From Trichoplax adhaerens (Eukaryota; Placozoa; Uniplacotomia; Trichoplacea; Trichoplacidae), in NCBI RefSeq assembly GCF_000150275.1, contig NW_002060943.1, positions 8,998,701 through 9,062,700 on the forward strand: DNA of 64,000 bases, written 5' to 3'. How positions within the stretch are numbered: the first letter of the stretch is position 1; every line of letters begins with the position of its first letter. Below are positions 40,722-52,374 of the stretch, piece after piece. The notes under the pieces were generated by a model. That model was not told the origin of the DNA and searched no databases. It was given only the letters and a program-made list of their open reading frames with translations. The translations under genes and the position numbers were made by a program.

Positions 40722-40902
40722 TACGAAACCTACAGTACAGTACGCAGTGATATCGTAGAATAGTACTGTACTGTCAGTCAGTCAGTCAGTATGGTTTGTC
40801 TATACGAAACCTACAGTACCGCACAGTACACCGTGATATCGTAGAATAGTCAGTGTACTGTACTGTACTTGTCAGTCAGTCAGTCAGTCAGTACGGTTTG
40901 TC
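40722..40902. repeat. Tandem duplication with CAGT microsatellites
   Basis: Units 40722-40800 and 40803-40902 share TACGAAACCTACAGTAC, GTGATATCGTAGAATAGT, a (CAGT)n run and GGTTTGTC in the same order. The second unit has a longer CAGT run. They sit within array E. Confidence 0.8.
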
Positions 40903-41594
40903 GCTAACCGTGTACTGTTCAACATCTTACAAACGCCATACTGTACAATGAAGCGTTTTGTAATGTGATCCATCTAAAATTATCCAATCGTTCAATGCGT
41001 TAGCGTTATCGGTAGCGCAAAGCTACGTCATAGATTGATCTTTACTGTTAGGGATGTTATTGGTCTTGTTTTCTTGGAGTAATCATGCCCAGATTAGTGA
41101 GTCAATACTGACCATCGACCAGGGACTTCTAAAGACTAATATAGTATTAGACTTACTGTACAAGTCTCTGGCCGGATACTGTACTGGAATTTTCTTTATT
41201 AAGTCCGAATACAGTACAGTACAGTATAAATACTACTGTACACTCAGTGTACAGTATAATACTACAGTACTGTACACTGTACAGTAGTCACAGAGGTAAG
41301 AAAAAAACCCCCGTACTTTATTGTACTGTTCTGTGTACAGTACGGTAGTGGTCACGAGTGTACTGTGCACTGTAAAGTACAGTACTTATTACTGTAAGCG
41401 ACGGACATCGGGGTGGCTGGAACTTTCGTAATCCAAAGTTAAACATTATAAAACGTAGCCATTATTATATTGACAAAGTTTCATAGTAACGATTACGAAA
41501 GTAATGCAGAAGGAGAGCAGCCCATATTCGTTACAGGAACTGTCCTTGTTGATGATGATCGTCATAGCCTTGTAGTACAGTAAAGTAGAAATAG

Positions 41595-43686
41595 ATGGAA
41601 GGTGAAAGACTGTCACTCGCCTATAAACATCTCAAAAAAATTCCGGAAAAATCGTTAAAAAACTTTGAAGATAAGCTGATCCATCTTGATTTAAGCCACA
41701 ACAAGATCTCGTATCCTTTACATTGTATACGTTTCTAGTAACTTGAACTAATTATAAGTACAATGAATACTTCGATTATACTTACGTTATGTTTATATTC
41801 GTCATAGCTATTGCGACACTTTATTAAGAAACAATACTGTGATAGATACAGTACGCGACTTCACCTTGAGAGATGATTACTTTCTATTTCATGCTATGAG
41901 AATTGCTGTAAACTTAAATTTTTCCAATCCATGAAAGAGAATGACGCAACTACTTTCTGCACAAAATAGTTTTATTTAAATATCAATTATTTATGACCAG
42001 CCAACTGCCACACTACCTCTCCTCACTTTCTGCCTTTCAACTTGATCGGTAAATCTATCTTATCGCAACTGACCAGTGATCTCTCCACTAAATTGAGAAA
42101 TCAGGCATTACAGTACTGAAGCACTACTTCAGTTTTCATTAAAGTCATTTACTATGATTTACAAATTCATGGACTATTAAATACTAGTTGAATCCCGCTC
42201 ATGATACAATACTTCGTGTACATGTACTGCTATGTTTTAAGATGAATCCACACTAAAGGTAAAGTACTTTAAAATTCGCTAGACGATCACGATTGATTTA
42301 CTGGATTAGCCTATCACCGTTTGCAGGCGTTTCCAACTAGTAATAACTAAACACAGTATAATCGAAGAAAGCGCGTTCCTAGGCTCGTAAACAGTTGTAG
42401 TCCTTAGATCACCTAAGGGTACTTACAGGACTTTGCCCTAAGATGAAGCTCAACTTTACAATTTTGCCATATTGGCATATTTATTGACTAGAATTGAACA
42501 TGTACTGTACAACTGTGCAAGCACGTTACTATCCTAATCCCTGGCCGTTGATTATACACTAATATACAGTATTTGATACTTGCTAACTTAAACGAATGCA
42601 ACTCTCAAGTATCAATTTTCATTAAATGAATGTGACCATAAATTCATCTAGAGGTAATTATCCGTCTTGCATACAAAATTATACAAATTACTTACTTAAA
42701 AGATATAAAAGTATAGGTATGGTAGCTAGAGATTAGGACAAGTATCCGATTTATCGTGTGTTTCTAAATAAGTCGTGTAGCCTAAATGCTGTTGTACGTT
42801 CAAAATTCAGTAACAGAGACAAGCACTTTCTTTAACTTTGCAACTTCTTAAAATCTAGCGATCTTAGAATCTTGGTACGTTTGAAGCAGCTTAGAATTCT
42901 AATTCTTGATCATAATCATATAAATTCTCAAATACAGTTTCCGAGTCATGAAATGCTAAACACCCTTTGGGTCAACCATAATGAGATAGGTTGGTGTGCC
43001 AGTGCCGTGCTGTATATTTTGTTTGCAATATTAGAGTATTCAAGACCTAGTTTCGTCTTCAATATTAGCAATTACATCAAGTAATAAATTCACTGATTTT
43101 TGAATGGATATTCCATTTAACGGCTTTAATTATGATAAAGATACTTTACTAAATTCACTAGTCGTACTAACAATATTCATAAATTTTGGGGTTGATATAA
43201 TTAGAAAATTTAAGCATATTCATCGAAAAAATCGCCAAGGCATTTCCTAACTTGAAATATCTGAGCATGATGAACAACCAGGCTGCTCCCAGTTACTTTA
43301 ATGGTGGCACTTTGTACCAGTATACAGATTACAGGTAAAAGTATGTAACAGTCTCAAAATAGTTATAAAGTTGTGTATAGCAAACCTTAAATGTACAATG
43401 TACATGTTCCCGTATGTGTTATAATGATTTGTTGGATAAAGGGCACTTTTCGTACTTTATCGGTGGTAAACTGTATACAATTTGTTGTACTATTTATGTT
43501 ATCGGTACTGAACTTCATTACTAATCACAACACAGACAGTACACCATCAGTCATCTTCCGAAACTTCTGGCTCTAGATGATATCACCATTACTGACGAGG
43601 AAAGATTTAAAGCGGAACAGATTTATGGCAAGATAAGGTTTGATAGCTCAAAGAAAATGGATACCCGCGGCTATATTGACGCTTGA
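41595..43686 (+). CDS. Leucine-rich repeat protein, LRMDA (C10orf11)-like
   Basis: Four exons: 41595-41710, 42859-42989, 43205-43334, 43536-43686 (528 nt, 175 aa), all phases consistent. There are four short leucine-rich repeats: [34 protein letters not shown] and [13 protein letters not shown], then an LRR-cap-like end ([16 protein letters not shown]). The spacing and the N-L-x-Y-L-S cap resemble LRMDA, the leucine-rich melanocyte differentiation-associated protein. That gene works in melanocyte differentiation in vertebrates; its role elsewhere is unknown to me. There is no signal peptide or membrane segment, so it is probably cytosolic. Intron 1 (41711-42858, 1148 bp) shows nothing else. 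Orthology to LRMDA rather than another small LRR protein is only probable. Confidence 0.82.
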
Positions 43687-44441
43687 CTCAGAAAACGACT
43701 TGACAATTATATTAACGATAAAATAATTTTACAAGCTAATACTCCTTATATAGTATCAATATTCCCTATTTATTTAAAAGCGAAATTCAAATCAGAAATT
43801 ACAATTATCTGTGTAATTTTATTAATTTCCAATTTTAAAGAATAAAATACCTGAATTTTTATGCTGTGGGCAAGTGCTAAAAGCAGCTTAAATGAAATAT
43901 TATGTAACAGCTATATATCGAAAGCATCAATAGAGTAACATTATCTGATTTATAAATAAAATAACATGCTGAAATCATTGTATTTGGATGGTAGTACATA
44001 TAATATGAAGATTTTTTATCACAAGAGAATTTTACGATGGTAAATTCAACCTTATTTATTAAGTTGACGTAGTACCGCATTTTGTATGCAGGTACAAGGA
44101 TTAAAATATTACTTCAAAGTACAAATTTTACTATATCAGATCTAAAATTTACGATAATTTTAAAATTATATTTATTACATTATTGCAGAACACACTTGTA
44201 GTCAAGTTAATAATTAAAAGTGTTGTTCTATCGTTATCATTACCACTACTATTAGCCTTCATTATCACAATCTCATTTCAGTTTCTAATGACAGACAATC
44301 GATATCTGATTACATAATCAAATGGGCAGCTTCGAAGTACTCTTACATGGAAGCAGCCTTAGCTACTCGCTAGCAGTTTAGTAATGAGATTTACATACGA
44401 AATCTATCGAACTCGCCCGACAATTTTTTACTTCAGATCAT
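43687..44441. other. Tail-to-tail intergenic region, LRR gene/TMEM161
   Basis: A 755-bp AT-rich stretch, presumably 3' UTRs; an AATAAA lies at 43841-43846 downstream of the LRR gene. There is no supported coding sequence and no GTAC array. Confidence 0.55.
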
Positions 44442-47175
44442 TTACTTGCCACGAGATTTCAAATTTATGTATACAATTCCAAAGACTGTAGATATGAAAT
44501 AAACTCCGCAAGTCCACCACGTAAAAAATGACATTATACCTCTCAGAATATCTTTGGAAAAGATCGTGTGCAGTGGTCTAAAAGCTATGGTATGACTTCC
44601 TTGCAGTAACTCTGATGAATTAAGAAATTTCTCTAATAATCTAAAAAAAACCGATGAACTACTTTCAACCTCAATAATCTTAAATGTCTCATCCGCCATC
44701 CACGAATATCCACCTGGAAGTGACAGAAAATTAAAAGCCTCACAAATAATTTATTTCATATATAAGTCTACGATAATTATATATATAAATATACGTAACT
44801 AGTTGAAATAGAACAGCAACAGTGCATCGATTACCTAATGCCTTCAGCAGCAAAGTCAGATCGAAAATAATAATTACAGGCGCAATGTGTTGCGTTGCTG
44901 CGATGCAGAGATAGTGAAAGACGTGATTGATCTGTAATTATGACAACAGATATAAGTTAGCGTCGATCGACTCTAATGCGTTGTATCATCAGATTTTATC
45001 AATCGTATTGCTCTACGATGTAAGGAATGGACAATGTATATCAAGGAAAACATACTAATACATCTACATTACATTACATTAAAGTGTGCATACAATTAAC
45101 GAATTGATATTTTTTAAAATTACCGCCTTCCTAAATTCAAGGTTAGTAATTTGCTGTACTTCTTTCTGAAAATTTTCTGCCTTGTCTAAGGCAGTGTCTA
45201 AATGTGCTTGCAAGTAAGATTTTATAGAGCTGAACCGTAGGATACTCAAAAGAATTAATATTCCCAGTCTCGACGTATTAAATGTTGCATCTTCAACACT
45301 AAAAAAATGGCTATGTGAGTCCTCGAGAAAAATAAAATTCGATAATTAATCTATAGGCTTACAAAATTCTTGATTGGTTTACATTTGTGGCTACCATGGT
45401 ATCTCGGGCTAAGGGTTTGACCCAAGACAGAATAACAATGAAAGGTAATAGCAGGCTGATTTGTGCATTTAACCTTGAAAGTAAGGTACGCGATCGTTAT
45501 TACGATTAACTACTTTATACCACCTATAAAATTTATAGTAAATACCATGTAGCCGATGACCAGTCTCTGACAATTTTCGAGTGCATTTTCGCCAATCTTA
45601 AGCTCGGAAAGAGGAAGACAGACCCAATTATAGCAGAAAGCACAGAAATGATGATCTTGACTAAAATGGGAGCTGCTGGGGTACTATACAACGTAAATTA
45701 TAAATCTACTTTTAGCAATATTAACTTTAATCACCAGCATCACACAGTATATAATGTGCAATGCAGTATATAGCAGTTGCGCTTTTAAACCTTGAATTAA
45801 TCAATCGGGTGGTATTTCTATTGAGAGAATCATAAACTGCCATGAGAAAAGGAAATAGATTAGTAAATGCCACACTTAATTCCCCTTTAATTTCTTCAAA
45901 TAGGGAGTAAGTAAGAAAAAATTGTAAACTCCGATTTCTTACCATATGATAAACCAAACTCTAAAATAGTTTCATCTACTGTTAAGACAACCATGCAAAG
46001 CAAGAAATAAACTGAAGCAAAGATAATACACATCGAGCTTTCACCGCCGTCACCAATTCTGAAATATACCAACGTCAGAGAGGAAAGCGATTTTCTATTA
46101 TGCAACTTAAGTTAAAATAAACATACTCTGATCTTTTCTGCTACACAGCAAAAACACACAAGAAATATACTCGTTGCCCAGAAAAGTAAATACGAATGAA
46201 ACTCCTAGTGTAATATTATGTACAATCCACATATTCGTTAAGTAAGTCTATTTAATCAATTCAGGATACAATGCAAAAAACGCTGAGAGCAGTAACCAAA
46301 CGATGCTGAGATTCAGTTCATTTCCATAAGCAGCCGGTTTAAGCCAAAAGTATAGTTCCGATATTGAAAATATCATTAGGGAGTATATAAAAAAATCAAC
46401 TATCCAAATGAAATCTGGGCTGTAGTATAAAGTCAATATTTCGGCTGTATTAGCCTATTCTGACATGAATGGACAAGGCTATTTGTTAGTTACCATCCAG
46501 CAATGTAAATGTTTTATCATTGCAACACAATTGTAACTTAAATCAATATTTAACATTCTGACCTCCGTGGGATAAACGTCGTAGGAAGCATTCTTAGGTA
46601 ACTTAAATTCCTTAGGTACAGCTCGTGAATTAAGTTTTTTCCTGCATGGATTTAATCATTAGCAAATAATATCATAAAATTATATATAATCGACAAGTAT
46701 AGTTTATTAATTTATCATCATAAAGCCCATGATTGATCTAATTGCAATCGGATGTTAAAATTTGCTTTATATTAACAAAATGTGCATAGTTTACAATATC
46801 TTGTACCTTTCCCTCTGTGTTAATTTATATTTACTCTTTGCAGTACTAGAGAGTTCTCTATTACTATTGGTGCAGATATCCCATAATGCTTCGTCTGGAG
46901 GACATATGTATCGAATAAGTCTGCATAAAATGTAAATCACAGGTTAAAAGTGTAATCAAGGACTTACGCGCAGCTTCCTGTTGTCCTTTACTCTAATGAA
47001 CGTATAGTTCAAGGACTGTAACGTAATAAGTGAATTTGATATCTTAGATTACGTCTTATACTGTACGAGCATACCCTCGTCCAATAATCCACCGTCCAAA
47101 TGAATAATAAGGACTAAGTCGTCGAATTAGAAAGGAAGCTAGTACGGTTGTCACCAATTGAAAGCCTAGCAAGGC
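44442..47175 (-). CDS. TMEM161: Transmembrane protein 161
   Basis: Twelve exons: 47175-47075, 46920-46807, 46641-46563, 46454-46270, 46204-46160, 46058-45943, 45836-45791, 45683-45546, 45473-45363, 45298-45124, 44931-44835, 44713-44442 (1479 nt, about 492 aa; human about 480-490). Family signatures are LGFQLVTTVLASFLIRRL at the N-terminus, SPDFIWIVDFF, IGDGGESS, LSWVKPL, the loop after KSYLQAHLDTA, and LRGIMSFFTWWTCGVYF near the C-terminus. About eight membrane helices are expected. Vertebrate TMEM161B affects cardiac rhythm and neural development; the biochemical role is unclear. The initiating ATG lies in an upstream exon that I did not find: the first listed exon begins at an acceptor with ALLGFQ, and in this family Met directly precedes that segment. 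Exon 46204-46160 uses a weak GTGTGT donor, chosen because it fits phase and family alignment. Confidence 0.93.
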
Positions 47176-49458
47176 CTGCAGTTATAATTAAATAGCAAAG
47201 TAAGTATATTGGTTTAGTTCAACGATCAGAGATTTCATCAAGGACCTCTTAAAAGTCCGGATTAGTACACATGTCATTGTTGAACGATTACCCTATTGAC
47301 GATGCACCAATGCTACTTGCAGTGCATTACACCACTATCACATACCTAAAGATCTTCATGGTCTGGACTTTGCGATTCTACTGTACACCGGCTGTACAAA
47401 TACAGTACAATTTGCAATATACAGCACAACAGCTAAACGTACACTACTATATCTTACTTTATAGTACTATTCAATCAAACCAGAGATTTCTGCAATAATT
47501 AATTAATTTTTAAAAGGTCGTGGCTAAACCTAAATTAATAAATACACAGTAGCTACTTCTACAGAGTGGACCTTTACAATGACATAATGCGGGATTAACA
47601 GATGGAATTGCATATTCTCATGTTATCTTTAAGCTTACCATCACTATGCTCTCTACGTTGCAGCGTTTGCTTTATACGGATTTGCGCTTTTGAACAGGTA
47701 AAAGCCGGAGCTAGCAACACTTATTTCATTTCAATTTCGCAGAAAATCAGTAAAAAATTAACCACTTTTAGGTGGACAGCATAGCAGAGTACTCTTGCAG
47801 TCTTTGTACTCTACTGTACAGACTGTACAGTACACTGTGTACAGTATAGTACTGTACTGTACAGTACAAGTCACTACAATGTACTGTACTGTACAGTACA
47901 GTATAATGGGCTACAAGAAATTCCATCTCTCAAGAGTATCCTAACCAAAAGGAGTTTTTGGCTACACTGTTGCAACAAAAATTTTTAAAGCATGGCGATA
48001 GCACTCGGCAATGTGTAAAAATAGAACTATGGCATGCACATTGTACAGTAGGCTACTATCAGTAGCCCCAGTCAAAATACATCTAGTGATTTAATGCAAA
48101 ATGCAGAGGGGCAATGCGCGGCAGAGATTTACAGTAAGCGTGTCGCTCCACATGACTCAATGTTGTGTCCGTGTAAAAAGGAATAAAGCCTAATCTATGA
48201 TAAATGCCTGGCTGTCAAATTACAGCACTAAACTGGGTAAATTTGCATACTGTAATGCATACAGCACAGTGTAGAAGACAAATGACCTTTTTCAATAAGA
48301 TAATAATAAAAAAATTACATACCCTAACTGTTTACATCATAGTGAATGAATGATATTATCCCGCTATGCAGCAAGTATACCGAGCCCCATTGATTTAGAC
48401 CTTTAGGTCTTTATAACCTAACATGCACGAGTATATATATTCGCATATTTAGCCTTGCTTAAAAAACATGCGATATGTACACCTGCTTGCACTAGATGTA
48501 ATAGTCGAAATCTACAAGTCAAAGAGTAACGATTGATAAGACTACAGCTATAACCAGGATCTCGTAGCATTCATAGACAATGCATATACTGCATATATAA
48601 TGGTAGCTGTTTGCGTAAAAGTTTCGAATAAATATTACGAAACAGTAGTCACTTGTAGCACCCATAACAGTAAATTAAATTAAAACACGCGTAAAGTACA
48701 TTTCAGTAATGATAATCCAGGCTCTAAGCTTTTGATATGCAATACTCTACTGTTATAGTGAGGTTAGTGACCATGTCCAGATGTTCTGAATCACTGTAGG
48801 CCACAAACGATTTTAATTTCTTAATATATAAAATCGCAACTTGAATTTGCCACATACCCAACTTATCTTTGAAAGCAACAAATTTCAATAGATAAATTTA
48901 TTATAACCGCACAAAGCAAATACATTTCGATAAAAATCTATAAACGGAGATAAATTCAAAGTGAAATCTCAGCCCATAAACTCATGATGTACTCCAAAAG
49001 TCTTTAATCTTAAATAAACTGTTCCTAATGAATCTTCACCTTACAGAATAATAAATTATATTTGCTATGTTGCACATACAGTGGAGTATATCATTAATAA
49101 AGTTACAGTTATGACTACGTGTATAATATTACTCAAGAATATAGTAGTACTTAGAAAATAAATCATAAAAATCTTTTTACCAAGTAGAGTAAAAATATAC
49201 GTTCAAAATTCTGTATAAGGTCTTTTGCCTCCTTCTTGATTGCAATAGCCCGAACTATTCAATTGGTACTGCTGTATTCTACTTCGTAGCAAATCATGAT
49301 GCGTGAATAATCATGACAACTTCTTAAATTGGACTATTACTGCAAAATGCTGATATGAAGTACTGTACTTAGTATGCTGGACATTTACATATAATGATAC
49401 TAAAATAAAAGTAGTACCTTGAAAAGATTCGCATTTATAACCTTCCATAATTTAATTT
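47176..49458. other. Intergenic region upstream of TMEM161
   Basis: It should hold the TMEM161 first exon and promoter on the left and the 3' flank of glycosyltransferase A on the right. Short open frames only; one GTAC array at 47806-47912. I see nothing else. Confidence 0.5.
47806..47912. repeat. GTAC palindrome array F
   Basis: Two dense runs (about 47812-47870 and 47880-47905) of GTACA/GTACT words, including CTGTACTGTACAGTACA. The array is about 640 bp upstream of the first recognised TMEM161 exon. Confidence 0.82.
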
Positions 49459-51493
49459 TTATGGATCCCTACTTATACATTTGTCATATACAATTGGATT
49501 GTCAACGCAAACTACACTGAAATGCTTCTGGTTCGGATATCTTTTTTTTGTATCAGGACATAAGCATGGGATTGTTAAATGTTTTTGCCACACCTTACGA
49601 TCACAATACATTCCAAAAACGTCACGTACTCCTGAATTGACGGTAGCAGTCTTTAGATTCATCAGTCTTGGAGACACTAACCATCCAGGCTTAGCCTGTA
49701 ATAACCAAATAAGCAAGATAATCAATACTCAACAAGTGTCTCCTGTTACACTTTTTAATTTCTTATATAAAGCTTTAATTAATTAAAGTAGTTCAAAATT
49801 TTCTAAGTTAAGACAATTAACCTGCAGTATACGTCGCTTCCTGCCGTCACCACTCTTCCCAAGTCCTCTTTCGCCAATGTGCCACATGCGACCAAGAGTG
49901 GGGACCACGACATTATGTCGCCCAGGCCACATCCATGCAATTGCTTCAGACCAATCATTAGTCTTACTTGCCAAAAACTTTGAATGGTATATTGCTTGCC
50001 ATATTGAAGCATTAAAAGAGTAAGCCATACCAGGAAAGTAAAGCATAATTCTAAAGTAAATATCAACGTATTATTTATACATGAGTGAATAATATCAAAA
50101 GCAATCTGTTTATACTAGTACATAATATACGTATAGTACTGTATAACGTTATTTGTCGAATCCTTAGTAGTTAATATGAGCATTAGCGAAAGAATTGACA
50201 TCGAAGAATATTCGTAATATTTGATCACTAAAACAATATCTGCAACGCATTACCAGCTTGGCTAACACTTTAACTGTCTTCAACTTACAATATATACTAA
50301 TAATTATATATATATATATATATGTATAACATCTATATATTGGATAGCAGCATTAAATTAAAAATAGCCTTTTACAGTACATGGTTAGTATTAGAAGTAC
50401 TGCTGCTGCTCATTCAACTGGTAGAGTTAGTTACGGAAGAACCTGATAACGAAGGTATCCGGGTGAGGATTTACAAGGTGTTCTCCTGACCATCCTCCCA
50501 AACCAACAGCAATCGTGTTCGGATTAGAATTTTTTACTTTTAACATAAACCATATAGCTTTCAAGGCATCTTTGGATAGTTCGATATCATCTTCTAAAAA
50601 TAGAACGTCTCGCTGATATTTATAGCCTAAATCAAAAATATCTAAAAACTGATCATTAGAAAAATACATCCACATACCAGTTCATTTACTGATTCATTGT
50701 AAAATGCAAGAATATAAACTGTGTATCTAGCAAGCCTCAAACATAAACAATAGTATTATTAACATTATATCCTGTTTACCCCAGTACATAAACGTTTACT
50801 TATCGTACAGTATCTGCAATTGTTAAAATTACCTGAGCTCTCAAATACTAATCTCATGATATTGTACCATTGCCTTTTATACTCTTTAGCGTTGCGTTTA
50901 TTACTTTCTGTAAGAAATGTCTTGGCTTTACAAAACTTGACATTAGCTATAATGTCCTTTGTTTTTTTTACATCTTGAGTTGATACCACGGGAGTTTTTT
51001 GACAAGCAAACAAGCAAACGCTGGCAGAACTTAATCCCTCTATTGCCTTCAACGACTTTATTAGCCGTTCCATATATGCAGGTCGGTAAGAACAAAATAT
51101 GACAATCGGGATTTTGAAGTTACGAAATTCAAGTTCATTAGAGGTGAGACTTTCACTTTTAATGCTGCTGGTGCTGGAGTTTTTTACAAGATATGTTGGT
51201 GTAGTCTTGGCATTAGGAGAATACTGGTGTTTGACCTTTAATTTACCATTATTCGTGATAGGGGTACTCTGTACCTTGGTTCCTTGAAACGTCATTCCCA
51301 CTTCATTTTTCGATGAACCTTCCTTATTATGCTTGTCTAAATGCATGACAATTTCGTCATTTTTTCTTTCCACAACGTTTGTTGTTGCATATTTGGAGGT
51401 AATTTTTCGATAAAGTGTTGTCGGTACTAGTAAGCAAGTGATTATCAGTAATCCTTGCAAAAGCCGTGTACTTTTCATTAGTACGCCTGACAT
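49459..51493 (-). CDS. MGAT2-like (GT16-type) glycosyltransferase, copy A
   Basis: Four exons: 51493-50833, 50641-50443, 50050-49822, 49695-49459 (1326 nt, 441 aa). The layout is type II Golgi: a short tail, a signal-anchor helix (about 14-30), a Ser/Thr/Lys-rich stem (30-125), then the catalytic domain. The segments IVIFCSYRPAYMERLIKSL, IIANVKFC, KEYKRQWYNIM, LFLEDDIEL (Glu-Asp-Asp at 237-239) and VVVPTLGRMWHIGERGLG line up in order with GnT-II (MGAT2), which adds GlcNAc to the alpha-1,6 mannose of N-glycans; its metal site reads EED. The C-terminus is Cys-rich and ends CISRDP. The resemblance is distant, so the acceptor substrate is unknown, and membership of the related GT13 family cannot be excluded. 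Copy B lies 6 kb away with identical lengths for the last three exons. Confidence 0.78.
50300..50326. repeat. TA microsatellite
   Basis: A short (TA)n run in an intron of glycosyltransferase A. Simple repeat with no further meaning visible. Confidence 0.7.
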
Positions 51494-51606
51494 CTATTCA
51501 CAGTTTATACAGTAGTACAGTGATGAAAGCTACAATTAAATTATTATTTTATCGCGTTGGAAATTAGAAACCATCTTTCCTGCCAATTAATTCGACAGTT
51601 GCACAA

Positions 51607-52235
51607 ACTGGTACAGTACAGTACCAGTTCTCTTCTAACAGAAACGTGTACTGTACTGTACACAAGTGCAGTTACGTCACGGTCCCTTTTGACTACGTCA
51701 AAAGGAAAACGCTGCAAAGCATCGGCTCCTGCTAGACCTGAGAACGGTTCGGTTCGGATCGTTACGATCTATGCCTCCACCACTACAATACAGTACTGTA
51801 CAGTACAGCATCATGGATCAGAGAGTCACCCACCATTTGCGTGTGTGGACTGGACATTCCTCGGACTGTCGGACATTGTCCAGTACAGTACTGTACACTG
51901 TACAATTTCGCTTTGGACTGTAGACGATATTGTCTTTTAGACTGATATTTTAGAATGAGCATTACGAGTAGCGTACAGTAATTGTATCAACTTGTATAGA
52001 AGCTTAGCTCTCTAGCTACATAATGGTATACGGTATAAAGTATAGTAATTTTACGTTAGTTTCAGTAATATTTTTTCCCTTTTTCGCAGTCTGAAAGAAA
52101 ATAAAAACATCGTACTGTAGACAGAGCCATTGGACCAAGCCACTTCTGAATTCCTTTTTCCCATTAAACCTCTTATTACAGTACTTTACGCGTACTTTTT
52201 ACATTGTACTGTACTGTATTGTACTGTACAAAAGT
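51607..52235. repeat. GTAC palindrome array G
   Basis: Several runs of GTACA/GTACT words occur at about 51611-51664, 51785-51810, 51880-51905 and 52203-52230. They are looser than array D. Confidence 0.78.
51734..51774. repeat. Dispersed GGTTCGGTTCGG element, copy 3
   Basis: AGACCTGAG, GGTTCGGTTCGG, then a drifted end (GTTACGATCTA in place of CTTTATGATCTAC). It is again inside a GTAC array. Confidence 0.65.
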
Positions 52236-52374
52236 ACAACAGCGACTGCGCACTGCTGGACATTTATCCTTTTTCTTTCTTTTTGTTGTTACCATTTGGC
52301 TTCGCGATTTTTAAACGTTAAGCCGATAAACCTTGAATTTTTTCAAGCCAAGACTAAAGAAATTGGTAAAAAGA

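Larger units (their letters stand above)
40378..41400. repeat. GTAC palindrome array E
   Basis: Runs of GTACA and GTACT words occur at about 40378-40395, 40531-40545, 40600-40690, 40730-40870 and 41205-41385, with longer palindromes such as ACTGTACAGTACTGTACA near 40660. Gaps between the runs hold ordinary sequence. Confidence 0.85.
40223..41594. promoter_or_regulatory. Head-to-head intergenic region SMU1/LRR gene (putative bidirectional promoter)
   Basis: It spans 1372 bp between two start codons on opposite strands. Most of it is GTAC array E with an inserted GGTTCGG element and a tandem duplication. The promoter role is inferred only from position. Confidence 0.5.
51494..52374. promoter_or_regulatory. 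Head-to-head intergenic region, glycosyltransferase A/GTF2A2 (putative bidirectional promoter)
   Basis: 881 bp separate the two start codons on opposite strands. It contains GTAC array G and the third GGTTCGG element. The open frames crossing it have no domains. The promoter role is inferred from position. Confidence 0.5.
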
